Positions 16,703 to 25,662 of a stretch of DNA of 37,037 nucleotides are shown here, one piece after another (positions within the stretch are counted from its first letter, which is position 1; each line of letters starts with the position of its first letter). Below the pieces are notes generated by a model. The model searched no databases. It was not told the DNA's origin and saw only the letters and a list, made by a program, of their open reading frames with translations. The translations under genes were made by a program, and so were the position numbers. Source of the DNA: Oscillospiraceae bacterium (lineage in GTDB: Bacteria; Bacillota; Clostridia; Oscillospirales; Oscillospiraceae); NCBI GenBank assembly GCA_015068225.1, contig SVKX01000015.1, positions 1 to 37,037 of the forward strand. The letters are read 5' to 3'.

Positions 16703-17923
16703 TTACAGTTTGCCCTGCTCCCGCAGTGCCTGAACCTTGGTGGGCAGACCCCACAGGTTGATAAAGCCTGCGGCCTGACCCTGGTCATAGTCGCTTTCGC
16801 CGAAGGTCACCAGATTCTCGGAGTACAGAGAATAAGGAGAGGTGGTGCCGGCGGGGATAATGTTGCCCTTGTACAGCTTCAGCTTAACAGAGCCGGTGAC
16901 ATACTCGTTTGCCTTGTTGGCAAAGGCGGTCAGAGCCTCTTGCAGGGGAGAGTACCACTTGCCGTTGTAGATCAGATCCGCGTAGTCCACAGCCAGCTTC
17001 TGCTTCAGATGCAGAGTGTCCTTATCCACGGTCAGCATCTCCAGCTGCTCGTGGGCGAAATACAGGATAGTGCCGCCGGGGGTCTCGTAAACGCCACGGT
17101 CCTTCATACCGACCAAACGGTTTTCTACAATGTCAATAATGCCGATACCGTTGGCACCGCCCAGCTGGTTGAGCTTTTCAATGATCTTGGAGGCCTTCAT
17201 CTTCTCTCCGTTGACGGCCACAGGTGCACCGGCCTCAAAATCAATGGTCACATAGGTGGGTTCATCCGGTGCCTGCATGGGGGAAACGCCCATTTCCAGG
17301 AAGCCGGGCTTTTCGTACTGGGGCTCGTTGGCAGGATCTTCCAGATCCAGACCCTCATGGCTCAGGTGCCACAGGTTCTTGTCTTTGGAATAGCTGGTCT
17401 CCCGGCTGATCTTCAGAGGAACATTGTGAGCCTCGGCGTAGTCGATCTCTTCATCACGGCTCTTGATGTCCCACTCCCGCCAGGGGGCAATGATCTTCAT
17501 GTCAGGAGCGAACCGCTTGATGGCCAACTCAAAACGGACCTGATCGTTGCCCTTACCGGTAGCACCGTGGACGATGGCGTCCGCACCCTCAGCCAGTGCG
17601 ATCTCCGCTAATCTTTTGCCGATAACAGGGCGGGCAAAAGCGGTGCCCAGCAGATAGGTTTCATATTTGGCATCCATCTTCAGAGAGGGAATGATGATCT
17701 CATCCACCATTTCGTCCACCAGATCGGCCACGATCAGTTTGCTGGCGCCGGTCTTAAGTGCCTTTTCCTCCAGACCCTCTAACTCGTCTGCCTGGCCCAC
17801 ATTGCCGGCAACGGCGATGATCTCGGGATTATTGTAGTTTTCTTTCAGCCAGGGGATGATAATAGATGTATCCAGACCGCCGGAATATGCCAGAACGACC
17901 TTTTTGATGTTTTCCTTGCTCAT
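16703..17923 (-). CDS. argG: argininosuccinate synthase
   Basis: A 406-residue N-type ATP pyrophosphatase ligating citrulline and aspartate. The P-loop [16 protein letters not shown] is at residues 10-25, and [13 protein letters not shown] provides further binding residues. It is the first gene of the arginine operon, directly after the consensus promoter and ARG box. GGAGG lies 8 bases upstream of the ATG. Confidence 0.98.
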   Translation of the reverse strand: MSKENIKKVVLAYSGGLDTSIIIPWLKENYNNPEIIAVAGNVGQADELEGLEEKALKTGASKLIVADLVDEMVDEIIIPSLKMDAKYETYLLGTAFARPVIGKRLAEIALAEGADAIVHGATGKGNDQVRFELAIKRFAPDMKIIAPWREWDIKSRDEEIDYAEAHNVPLKISRETSYSKDKNLWHLSHEGLDLEDPANEPQYEKPGFLEMGVSPMQAPDEPTYVTIDFEAGAPVAVNGEKMKASKIIEKLNQLGGANGIGIIDIVENRLVGMKDRGVYETPGGTILYFAHEQLEMLTVDKDTLHLKQKLAVDYADLIYNGKWYSPLQEALTAFANKANEYVTGSVKLKLYKGNIIPAGTTSPYSLYSENLVTFGESDYDQGQAAGFINLWGLPTKVQALREQGKL

Positions 17924-17963
17924 ATGAAGTTCCTCCCAGAACAGAATTCTTTATATGCACCAA

Positions 17964-18015
17964 ATTATACAGCTTATTCCCCAATTTGTCAATCAATAGT
18001 GAATAATTATTCACG
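17964..18015 (-). promoter_or_regulatory. arginine operon promoter with ARG box
   Basis: On the minus strand a perfect TTGACA (17987-17992) and a perfect TATAAT (17964-17969) are 17 bp apart. Six bases upstream of the -35 lies GTGAATAATTATTCAC (17999-18014), a perfect 16-bp palindrome matching the ArgR/AhrC ARG-box pattern. The operon is therefore expected to be repressed by arginine-bound ArgR encoded elsewhere. Confidence 0.88.
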
Positions 18016-18134
18016 ATTCGTTGATTTTATGAAAGCAAAGCCATGTTTGTTTCCAAGAATTATACATAATGACAGTTCCTGCGGCGAATACAAGTGGTTT
18101 TGAGCGAAAGTACATTCGTTGAAGCTGAAACAAT

Positions 18135-18168
18135 ATACACCGCGGCAGTGTGACTGCCGCGGTGTGTA
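18135..18168 (-). terminator. hairpin after asnA, probable terminator
   Basis: A perfect 13-bp GC-rich stem ACACCGCGGCAGT (18137-18149) / ACTGCCGCGGTGT (18153-18165) with a 3-base loop follows the asnA stop by 12 bases. Only a broken T tract follows on the minus strand. The remaining spacer up to the ARG box holds nothing recognisable. Confidence 0.6.
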
Positions 18169-18179
18169 TGTAAGAATGA

Positions 18180-19187
18180 TTACAACAGAGGGATACCGGC
18201 GTCCTCGCAAAGCCGCAGGGTTTCTTCGTCCCAGATGCTGGATTGCACCTCGCCGATATGGGCGCAGCCCATCATCAGCATACTAAGACGGGACTGGCCA
18301 ATGCCGCCGCCGATGGTCAGAGGCAGCGAATCTGTCAGCAGCATCTGGTGGAAGGGAAGTGCTCTCCTGTTATCGCAGCCGGATTCTTTCAGCTGACGGT
18401 CCAGTGCCTGGGCGTCTACACGGATTCCCATGGAGGAGATCTCCAGTGCTCTGCCAAGTACCGAATCCCAGAAGAAAAGATCGCAGTTAAGCTGCCAGTC
18501 ATCGTAGTCCGGGGCTCTGCCGTCGTGGGGCTTGCCGGAGTGGAGCTTGCCGCCGATCTGCATGATGCAGGCGGTGGGATGCTCCTTTACATAGGCGTTT
18601 TCCCGCTGAGAGCCGGTCAGATCCGGATACAGATCCTCCAGCTCCTGCGTGGTGATGAAAGAGACATCCCGGCTGAGTTCTACCCGAAGCTGAGGGAAGC
18701 GGACATGAAGCCGGTCGTTGGTATTGCAGATGGCGCAAACGATGGACCGGACAATGAGCTTCAGATAATCCAGATTCCGGTTTTCCCGGGTAATAATCTT
18801 TTCCCAGTCCCACTGGTCCACATAGATGGAATGGATATTGTCCAGCGTCTCGTCCCGGCGGATGGCGTTCATATCGGTATACAGGCCGTTTCCTACACTG
18901 AAATTGTACCGCTTTAAAGCAAGACGCTTCCATTTTGCCAGGGAATGGACAACCTGTACATCCTTGCCCACGGCGGGCACATCAAAGCTGACCGGACGCT
19001 CATAACCATTCAGGTCATCGTTCAGGCCGGATTCCCGGGTGACGAACAGCGGAGCAGAGACCCGCTTCAGATTCAGTGCGCCGGAGAATTCCTCCTGAAA
19101 GGTGTGTTTAATGTAAGCAATAGCCCGCTGGGTATCATAGGCATCCAGAACAGGGCGATAGCTCTGGGGTATAAAGGTTTTGTTCAT
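18180..19187 (-). CDS. asnA: aspartate--ammonia ligase
   Basis: A 335-residue ammonia-dependent asparagine synthetase related to class II aminoacyl-tRNA synthetases. Segments such as FPRL-type RFPQLRVELS, ACIMQIGGKLHSGKPHDGRAPDYDDW and the C-terminal TIGGGIGQSRLSMLMM are typical. It forms asparagine from aspartate and free ammonia. It has its own promoter and a hairpin after it, so it is monocistronic. Confidence 0.96.
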   Translation of the reverse strand: MNKTFIPQSYRPVLDAYDTQRAIAYIKHTFQEEFSGALNLKRVSAPLFVTRESGLNDDLNGYERPVSFDVPAVGKDVQVVHSLAKWKRLALKRYNFSVGNGLYTDMNAIRRDETLDNIHSIYVDQWDWEKIITRENRNLDYLKLIVRSIVCAICNTNDRLHVRFPQLRVELSRDVSFITTQELEDLYPDLTGSQRENAYVKEHPTACIMQIGGKLHSGKPHDGRAPDYDDWQLNCDLFFWDSVLGRALEISSMGIRVDAQALDRQLKESGCDNRRALPFHQMLLTDSLPLTIGGGIGQSRLSMLMMGCAHIGEVQSSIWDEETLRLCEDAGIPLL

Positions 19188-19217
19188 TGCGCAGCCCCCT
19201 AAAATTCATATGTGACC

Positions 19218-19245
19218 ATTGTACTCTATTTTATAGAAAAATCAA
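19218..19245 (-). promoter_or_regulatory. asnA promoter
   Basis: Minus-strand TTGATT (19240-19245) and TACAAT (19218-19223) with a 16-bp spacer; AGGGGG precedes the ATG by about 9 bases. Confidence 0.6.
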
Positions 19246-19267
19246 GTACGATTCCTGATTTTGGAAA

Positions 19268-19294
19268 GCGCCCTCTGGCACAGCCAAAGGGCGC
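19268..19294 (-). terminator. hairpin after the MORN gene, probable terminator
   Basis: A 12-bp stem with one mismatch, GCGCCCTCTGGC / GCCAAAGGGCGC, lies 40 bp beyond the MORN gene stop. The minus-strand T tract is weak (CTTTCC). Confidence 0.5.
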
Positions 19295-19333
19295 GTGACG
19301 GAACCTGTTGATTTGCAGACGTTCTTTCTTCAA

Positions 19334-21109
19334 TCAGCTTATGAACTTGTTATCTTCCCACAGACCTGACCGCACTCTTCCGTCAGGATAGGTAAGTGTG
19401 CCCTCACCATGACGATTTCCGTTTACCCATTGACCCTGATAGACTGCGCCGTCTGTCCAGCGGAAGGTGCCATAGCCGGTGCGCTCGCCATCCACCCATT
19501 TACCCTCGTAAACATTGCCGCTGGGGAAATAATAGGTGCCCTGACCGTGGCGTTTTCCTTCATGAAACTGTCCCACGTATTTTCCACCGTCATTGTATGT
19601 AAAGGTGCCGTTTCCGTGGTATTTATTGTGAAGGAAGCTGCCTACATAGCCGCCGCCCCCGGCAAGGGTGAGTGTACCCTGACCGGACCGTTCATTATCT
19701 ACCCAGGGGCCGGTGTAGACAGCTCCGTCAGCATAGGTCAATGTGCCCTGACCGTTGCGTTTGCTGTTCTGCCACTGTCCCTCATAGACATCACCGTTTG
19801 ACCAGCGCATGGTTCCATAGCCGGTGCGTTCGCCGCTTACCCATTCCCCGTCATATACAGCGCCATTGGGGAAGAAATAAGTTCCGTAGCTGTGGCGTTT
19901 GCCATTTTGGAATTGACCGACATATTTGCCGCCGTCTGCGTAGATATAAGTGCCGCTTCCGTGGATTGTTCCATGATCCCAGTCGCCGTCATAAGAGCCA
20001 CCACTATTCCAGACCATCTTTCCCTTGCCGTGGAAGAAACCATCTACCAGATAGCCGGTATAGATGCCACTGCCGGTATTGCGGTCTGTTACGAAGCCTG
20101 TATAGCTGTCGATCTCCTTTTGCTCTGCAAGATAATCGTATGTTAAATATGCGGTTTCCTGTAAGAATGTAAGTGCGGTATCTGACAAAGTGTCGGTCCA
20201 GCCGATGAGATAGGCGGTAAGATCATCCACCTCACCACTGCCGGAGTCCACCATAATGCTATTCGGCAGATGCTGTTCCGCAAGATCCTGGACCTCATTG
20301 GGGAAATAAAAATCCTTGGCGCCGAAAATGTGGGCGACCTCATGATACAAAGGTGTAGGTTCATCATAGATGATACAGTATTCTACTCCGTTCATCCCAT
20401 GCCTGTTTTGAGCAAAGGAACGCCCGCCCTGATTGGTGAAGAATACAATGGGCACTTCCTCGCAGCCAAGTGCATCCTCCAGCACCAGATTGGCGCTTCC
20501 ATCGGTGGGGAGGGACAGGGCAGTCAGCACGCTGTTGACCCAATCCATACTCTCATCCCGGATCAGCTCTGTGGAAACGTTTGCAGTGCGGTACTGCGCG
20601 GTAAGGTTCAGCGATGCGCCGTAGGACGCGGCATCGCTGCTGATGGCAGACAAAGAGGAATTGATCTTACTTTGTGTTTCAGCGATCTCCCAGTCTGTCC
20701 AGCTGCATTGGGAATCGTTGACAAAGATGACATATAGCGCCACATTTCCGGTGAAGCCGTCACAGGCGCCGTTTCCCCGGGCATCCAGATAAACATGCTT
20801 TTTCAGATCCTCCGGGACGGAGGGGAGCCGGTCATCCTCAGGCGGCTGCGTTACAGAAGTAGAAGGTGCTGTGGGGGTGGAAGCAGGCACAGAAGTGCCA
20901 TAGCTGGGAGTTATGGAAGGCTCTGAATAATCTCCAGGCGTGGAGTCGGAGAAGGAAAGACAGATATCCTCCCAGAAATCTGCAAGGTCTTCGCCAAATT
21001 CGCCGTCTGTAAATATTTGCAGTCCAGCAAAGACCAACAAAGCCCATAGGACGATCTTGAGCAGCGGAGACTTTTTCTTTTTGGAAGCGTTTTTGTTGGA
21101 AGCGGTCAT
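19334..21109 (-). CDS. membrane-anchored metzincin-like protein with MORN repeats
   Basis: A 591-residue protein. Residues 10-15 are lysine-rich and a transmembrane segment follows at about 16-33, so the rest should lie outside the cell. A Ser/Thr/Pro-rich linker covers about 55-90. Residues 105-330 form a domain with HEVAHIFGAKD at 256-266, the HExxHxxGxxD zinc signature of metzincin peptidases, and a plausible Met-turn SIM at 284-286. From Tyr350 to the end there are ten 23-residue MORN repeats plus a partial one. Repeats 3 onward recur with an offset of 115 residues (five repeats), indicating a block duplication. Peptidase activity is inferred from motifs only. It lies 32 bp after the amidohydrolase gene and probably shares its transcript. 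Confidence 0.8.
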   Translation of the reverse strand: MTASNKNASKKKKSPLLKIVLWALLVFAGLQIFTDGEFGEDLADFWEDICLSFSDSTPGDYSEPSITPSYGTSVPASTPTAPSTSVTQPPEDDRLPSVPEDLKKHVYLDARGNGACDGFTGNVALYVIFVNDSQCSWTDWEIAETQSKINSSLSAISSDAASYGASLNLTAQYRTANVSTELIRDESMDWVNSVLTALSLPTDGSANLVLEDALGCEEVPIVFFTNQGGRSFAQNRHGMNGVEYCIIYDEPTPLYHEVAHIFGAKDFYFPNEVQDLAEQHLPNSIMVDSGSGEVDDLTAYLIGWTDTLSDTALTFLQETAYLTYDYLAEQKEIDSYTGFVTDRNTGSGIYTGYLVDGFFHGKGKMVWNSGGSYDGDWDHGTIHGSGTYIYADGGKYVGQFQNGKRHSYGTYFFPNGAVYDGEWVSGERTGYGTMRWSNGDVYEGQWQNSKRNGQGTLTYADGAVYTGPWVDNERSGQGTLTLAGGGGYVGSFLHNKYHGNGTFTYNDGGKYVGQFHEGKRHGQGTYYFPSGNVYEGKWVDGERTGYGTFRWTDGAVYQGQWVNGNRHGEGTLTYPDGRVRSGLWEDNKFIS

Positions 21110-21141
21110 GATGTTTCCTCTAAATCCAGGTGTAAAGGGTA

Positions 21142-21933
21142 TTAAAGTGACAGAAGTCCGGCGGCGTTTTTCCAGCGGATCTTTTCCCGGTCCTCCTCGC
21201 CAATATCCAGAGAATCAAGCAGACGAAGTTCCCAACTAGGACGGCGCCATGGCATATCCGAGGCAAAAAGCAGTCTATCAGGACCGTGCTTGTCCACAAT
21301 GGATTGCGCTGCCCATTTGGACATGGCACCGTAGCCAAAGGACAGATCAAACCACAGATCTGTTTCGCAAAGTGTTTCCAGAACCTCCATTGCACAGCCT
21401 ACACCGCCCCAGTGGGCAGCGACCACGGGAGAATCAAACCATTTCAGTGCTTTCAGCATATGCTCCGGCATGGCGTGGTAGGGGGGCGCAAATCCATATT
21501 CGTGACCGGCATGAAAAAGGGTGATAAGGCCCAGCGAGGAGATTTTTTTGTAGATGGGAATCATTTTTTCATCATCGACGTAGAAGTGCTGATAGTCCGG
21601 ATGAAATTTGACACCTTTCAGCCCGGCATCTTTGATCCGCTCCAGCTCAGCCAGAGCATCCGGTGCGTCCGGATGGACAGAACCAAAAGCGAAGATGGCA
21701 TCATCCCGGTTGATTTCCATTGCGAAGGAATTGACATTGGATTGCTGGGTTGGATTGGTGGCAATGGACTGCACAACAGCAATATCCACACCGTCAAGGC
21801 GCATTTGCTCCCTCAGAGAAGCCAGCGTACCGTCGGTCTGAGGCTGAAGCCCGCCGGCGGCATAGGACAGCTTGCGCATGGCTCCCTGTGCGATTCTTGG
21901 AGGGAAGGCGTGGGTGTGAAAATCAATCAGCAT
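21142..21933 (-). CDS. amidohydrolase family protein (ACMSD-like, Amidohydro-rel fold)
   Basis: A 263-residue TIM-barrel metal-dependent hydrolase. Candidate metal ligands and catalytic residues are His6 and His8 (DFHTHAF), His111 (KFHPD), His141/His144 (FHAGHEYG), His174 (AAHWGG) and Asp226 (ASDMPW). This order fits the amidohydrolase_2 group that includes decarboxylases such as ACMSD and gamma-resorcylate decarboxylase as well as hydrolases. The substrate is unknown. It has its own promoter, divergent from the T-box operon, and leads into the MORN gene. Confidence 0.82.
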   Translation of the reverse strand: MLIDFHTHAFPPRIAQGAMRKLSYAAGGLQPQTDGTLASLREQMRLDGVDIAVVQSIATNPTQQSNVNSFAMEINRDDAIFAFGSVHPDAPDALAELERIKDAGLKGVKFHPDYQHFYVDDEKMIPIYKKISSLGLITLFHAGHEYGFAPPYHAMPEHMLKALKWFDSPVVAAHWGGVGCAMEVLETLCETDLWFDLSFGYGAMSKWAAQSIVDKHGPDRLLFASDMPWRRPSWELRLLDSLDIGEEDREKIRWKNAAGLLSL

Positions 21934-21960
21934 AGTTTTGGCATCTCCTTTTTTGTATAG

Positions 21961-21988
21961 AGTATATCACAAAATTTGGATCATGCAA
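21961..21988 (-). promoter_or_regulatory. promoter of the amidohydrolase-MORN unit
   Basis: Minus-strand TTGCAT (21983-21988) and TATACT (21961-21966), 16-bp spacer, about 28 bases before the start codon. Confidence 0.55.
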
Positions 21989-22093
21989 CAACCTGAAAAA
22001 AATTCCTTCTGAAAAGCAGGATTTTGGGGAAGGGACTGGCTTGAATAATTGCGCTGAATACCCTGTATAATGTGAATATTTTTTCTTTTTTTA

Positions 22094-22122
22094 TTGACTT
22101 GAGCTTTTGGCAATGGTATACT
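22094..22122 (+). promoter_or_regulatory. promoter of the T-box leader
   Basis: TTGACT (22094-22099) and TATACT (22117-22122) with a 17-bp spacer; transcription would start near 22129. A second TATAAT at 22066-22071 has only a poorly spaced TTGAAT partner. Confidence 0.7.
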
Positions 22123-22128
22123 ATCAAA

Positions 22129-22392
22129 AATCAAGTGCATACATAACATGATGATGAAAACCAGTACACACCTATTCGCTCCCACAGAGAGCTGCCGTTT
22201 GGTGCAAGGCAGCGGGACCCGGGTTGTGGAATTCCTTTCGGAGTGGCTCTGCTGAAGTGGCAGTAGGCGGAGACGGGTAAGCCCGATACAGCTTGCGGAT
22301 CTGTCAGGATCCCATGAGGCCGCATCTGCGGCGAACTGAGGTGGTACCACAGGAATTTCTTGTCCTCTGCTGTAAAAGCAGAGGCTTTTTTA
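22129..22392 (+). promoter_or_regulatory. T-box leader, deduced specifier UUC (Phe)
   Basis: The conserved T-box core, CTGAGGTGGTACCACAGG, is at about 22337-22354. Stem I features precede it: the 5' S-turn AGTA (after GATGAAAACC, near 22165), the distal AGAGAGCTGCC...GGCAGC helix (22186-22212), and the 3' S-turn GAA followed by TTC and CTTTCGGAGTGG (near 22225-22250). By the standard arrangement the triplet after GAA is the specifier, giving UUC, phenylalanine. The competing terminator is CCTCTGC (22364-22370) / GCAGAGG (22378-22384) followed by CTTTTTTA. Uncharged tRNA-Phe should stabilise the antiterminator and switch the downstream operon on. Confidence 0.85.
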
Positions 22393-22422
22393 TTCTATCA
22401 ACACAGATAAGGATGGAAAAAC

Positions 22423-24057
22423 ATGATCATTACAGATTTTTTGGAGAGAAACGCCAGACTATACGGGCAGGAAAGCGCTCTGGTAGAGATCAATCCGTCA
22501 GAGGAGCGGGACAAGGCCGTGACCTGGTGGGATTTCAATCTGATTGAGAGCGCCGGGCAGGATACACCCTACCGTCGGGAGCTTACCTGGAAGGATTTTG
22601 ACCGGAAGGCAAACCGCTTTGCCAATCTGCTTCTCAGCCGCGGACTTAAAAAGGGAACAAAAGTCGCAATTCTGCTGATGAACTGCATTGAGTGGCTGCC
22701 GGTCTATTTTGGTATTTTGAAGGCAGGCTGCCTTGCGGTGCCTATGAATTTCCGTTACAGCAGTGATGAGATCAAATACTGTCTGGATCTGGCGGATGTG
22801 GAGGTGCTGGTATTTGGTCCGGAGTTTATCAGCCGGATGGATGCCATTGCCAATGAAATCCCCATGGTGAAAACCCTGTTTTTTGTGGGAAAGAACGGCC
22901 CGCAGTACACAGAGGACTGCATTTCTCTGATGAATTTCTGCTCCTCCAGCGCGCCTCCGGTGGCGCTGACGGAAGAGGATGATGCGGCTATTTACTTTTC
23001 CTCCGGCACAACCGGTTTCCCCAAAGCCATCCTGCATAAGCACCGGTCGTTGGTCCATTCCTGCCTGACAGAGCAGAATCACCATGCCCAGAGCCGGGAG
23101 GATGTGTTCCTGTGCATTCCGCCCCTGTACCACACTGGTGCGAAAATGCACTGGTTCGGATCTTTGCTTTCCGGTTCCAAGGCAGTGCTCCTGCGGGGCG
23201 TGAAGCCGGAATGGATCCTGCGGGCAGTAACGGAAGAAAGATGCACCATCGTCTGGCTGCTGGTGCCCTGGGCACAGGATCTGCTGGATGCCATCGATAC
23301 CCGTATTGATCTGAGCAAATACCGGCTGGACCAGTGGCGGCTGATGCATGTTGGCGCGCAGCCCGTTCCTCCCAGTCTGATCCACCGCTGGATGAAGGTG
23401 TTTCCCCATCATCAGTACGATACCAATTACGGCCTGTCCGAGTCCATAGGTCCCGGCTGTGTCCATCTGGGCGTGGAGAATATTCACAAAGTGGGCGCTA
23501 TCGGAAAAGCAGGCTATGGCTGGCAGACCCGCATCGTAAATGAGCTGGGTGAGGATGTGCAAAAGGGCGAGGTCGGTGAGCTGATCGTCAAGGGCGACGG
23601 CGTGATGACCTGCTACTATAAAAACCCCGAGGCCACCGCCGAGGTTTTGAAGGACAGCTGGCTCTATACTGGCGATATGGCAAGAGAAGATGACGATGGA
23701 TTTATCTATCTGGTAGACCGGAAGAAGGATGTGGTCATTTCCGGCGGTGAAAACCTGTATCCTGTCCAGATCGAGGATTTCCTGCGGGCCTTCCATAAGA
23801 TCAAGGATGTGGCGGTTATCGGCCTTCCCGATGCCCGTCTGGGTGAGATCGCTGTGGCGATTGTGGAGATCAAAGAAGGGGAGGATTGCACGGAGGCAGA
23901 GATCAACGAGTTCTGTCTGGCAATGCCCCGGTACAAGCGCCCCCGAAAGATATTCTTCGACAAGGTTCCCCGGAACCCTACCGGCAAGATCGAAAAGCCT
24001 GTGCTGCGTGAAAAATATTGCCACGGCCGCTTGGTCGAGGTGCAGATCACAGGCTAA
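22423..24057 (+). CDS. AMP-forming acyl-CoA synthetase (ANL superfamily)
   Basis: A 544-residue class I acyl-CoA ligase forming an acyl-adenylate and then the CoA thioester. Motif A3 YFSSGTTGFPKAI is at 191-203. A5 (YGLSES), A7/A8 (LYTGDMAREDDDGFIYLVDRKKD) and A10 with Lys522 (NPTGKIEK) are all intact. It is the first gene after the T-box, 30 bp beyond the terminator. The operon also holds a PaaK-type ligase, so this enzyme may activate a second arylacetate, for example 4-hydroxyphenylacetate or indoleacetate, or a branched/short acid. The substrate is inferred from context only. Confidence 0.88.
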   Translation: MIITDFLERNARLYGQESALVEINPSEERDKAVTWWDFNLIESAGQDTPYRRELTWKDFDRKANRFANLLLSRGLKKGTKVAILLMNCIEWLPVYFGILKAGCLAVPMNFRYSSDEIKYCLDLADVEVLVFGPEFISRMDAIANEIPMVKTLFFVGKNGPQYTEDCISLMNFCSSSAPPVALTEEDDAAIYFSSGTTGFPKAILHKHRSLVHSCLTEQNHHAQSREDVFLCIPPLYHTGAKMHWFGSLLSGSKAVLLRGVKPEWILRAVTEERCTIVWLLVPWAQDLLDAIDTRIDLSKYRLDQWRLMHVGAQPVPPSLIHRWMKVFPHHQYDTNYGLSESIGPGCVHLGVENIHKVGAIGKAGYGWQTRIVNELGEDVQKGEVGELIVKGDGVMTCYYKNPEATAEVLKDSWLYTGDMAREDDDGFIYLVDRKKDVVISGGENLYPVQIEDFLRAFHKIKDVAVIGLPDARLGEIAVAIVEIKEGEDCTEAEINEFCLAMPRYKRPRKIFFDKVPRNPTGKIEKPVLREKYCHGRLVEVQITG

Positions 24058-24093
24058 GCATAAGACTATCCCAAAGAAAAGAGCTGTTTATTC

Positions 24094-25662
24094 ATGGATA
24101 TGGCAATTAAAATCGGAATGCTGGTAGTGTTCTTCGGCATTATGATCGGCGTAGGCATCTACTGCCGGAAGCATTCCACAGATGTGGATGGCTTTGTGCT
24201 GGGCGGCAGAAGCGTTGGTCCGTGGCTTACCGCCTTTGCCTTTGGTACTTCCTATTTTTCCGCAGTGGTGTTTGTAGGCTATGCCGGTCAGTTTGGCTGG
24301 AAATACGGCATTGCCGCCACATGGGCAGGCATCGGCAATGCCTTGATCGGATCGCTTCTGGCATGGGCGGTTCTGGGACGGAGAACCCGGGTCATGTCCC
24401 AGCATCTGAACAGTTCCACCATGCCCCAGTTTTTTGAGACCCGATTTGACAGCAAAGTGCTGAAGCTGGCGGCGTCCGTGGTCATCTTCATTTTCCTGAT
24501 CCCCTATACCGCATCCCTTTATAATGGCCTGAGCCGCCTGTTCGGCATGGCGTTTGACATTGATTATTCTGTTTGCGTCATCGTTATGGCGATCCTGACC
24601 GGTATTTATGTGATTGCCGGCGGCTATATGGCAACGGCCATCAATGACTTCATTCAGGGTATTATCATGCTGGTGGGTATCGTTGCGGTGATCGTTGCGG
24701 TGCTGAATAATCAGGGCGGATTGATGGAAGCACTGAATGGGCTGGGACAGGTGACAGATCCTTCTGTTTCCGGGACACCCGGTGTATTTAACTCGTTTTT
24801 TGGGCCGGATCCTTTGAATCTTCTGGGTGTGGTGCTTTTGACAAGCCTTGGTACTTGGGGACTTCCCCAGATGGTCCAGAAATTCTATGCCATCAAGAGC
24901 GAGAAGGCCATTAACAAGGGCATGATCATTTCCACTATCTTTGCATTGGTCGTAGCCGGTGGCTGCTACTTTCTGGGTGGTTTCGGACGGCTGTTTTCCG
25001 ACAAGGTCGATATTGCATCAGGTGGCTATGACGCCATCATCCCCACTATGCTTTCAGAGCTTTCTCCCATCCTGATCGCGGTGGTCGTGGTTTTGGTGCT
25101 GTCGGCATCCATGTCCACACTGTCATCTCTGGTGCTGGCATCCAGCTCCACTCTGACGCTGGACTTTATCAAGGGTACCCTTGTCAAGGATCTTAGCCAG
25201 AAGAAACAGCTTCTCATCATGCGTGTTTTGATTGCGGTGTTTATCGCCATTTCCGTGGTATTGGCCATTATCCAGTACAATTCCAATGTGACCTTTATTG
25301 CCCAGCTGATGGGCGTAAGCTGGGGCGCCCTGGCAGGCGCATTTCTGGCACCGTTCCTGTATGGACTTTACTGGAAGCGGGCAACCTCCGTTTCGGTCTG
25401 GGCCAGTTTCCTGTTCTCCACAGTGGTCATGATTGCAAATATTTTCTGGAAGAGCGCTTTCCCCGCACTGCTGCAGTCTCCCATTAACGCCGGTGTGTTC
25501 TGTATGCTGGCAGGGCTCGTGATCGTGCCGGTGGTAAGCCTGTTTACCAAGCCCCCCAGACAGGAGCATATTCAGCATGTGTTTTCTTGTTATGATAAAA
25601 AAGTGATCGTATCCGCTGCAGATGCGATCGGAGAGCCTGTGAGCAAGGAGGAAGTAAAATGA
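24094..25662 (+). CDS. sodium:solute symporter (SSS family)
   Basis: A 522-residue membrane protein with roughly 13 hydrophobic segments starting at residues 5-20, and the SSS-type DGFVLGGRSVGPWLTAFAFGTSYFSA start. Residues such as SASMSTLSSLVLASSSTLTLDF near the middle of the second half match the sodium-site helix of the family. SSS members include acetate, pantothenate and phenylacetate permeases; here it is most likely the carboxylate importer feeding the CoA ligases. It sits 36 bp after the first ligase and overlaps iorA by 4 bp. Confidence 0.87.
   Translation: MDMAIKIGMLVVFFGIMIGVGIYCRKHSTDVDGFVLGGRSVGPWLTAFAFGTSYFSAVVFVGYAGQFGWKYGIAATWAGIGNALIGSLLAWAVLGRRTRVMSQHLNSSTMPQFFETRFDSKVLKLAASVVIFIFLIPYTASLYNGLSRLFGMAFDIDYSVCVIVMAILTGIYVIAGGYMATAINDFIQGIIMLVGIVAVIVAVLNNQGGLMEALNGLGQVTDPSVSGTPGVFNSFFGPDPLNLLGVVLLTSLGTWGLPQMVQKFYAIKSEKAINKGMIISTIFALVVAGGCYFLGGFGRLFSDKVDIASGGYDAIIPTMLSELSPILIAVVVVLVLSASMSTLSSLVLASSSTLTLDFIKGTLVKDLSQKKQLLIMRVLIAVFIAISVVLAIIQYNSNVTFIAQLMGVSWGALAGAFLAPFLYGLYWKRATSVSVWASFLFSTVVMIANIFWKSAFPALLQSPINAGVFCMLAGLVIVPVVSLFTKPPRQEHIQHVFSCYDKKVIVSAADAIGEPVSKEEVK

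Noticed and set aside
19440..20060. Regular 69-bp periodicity considered as a tandem DNA repeat or CRISPR-like array
   Set aside because: The period equals 23 codons and is fully explained by MORN protein repeats; units are diverged and lack spacers. No CRISPR array is visible anywhere in the window.
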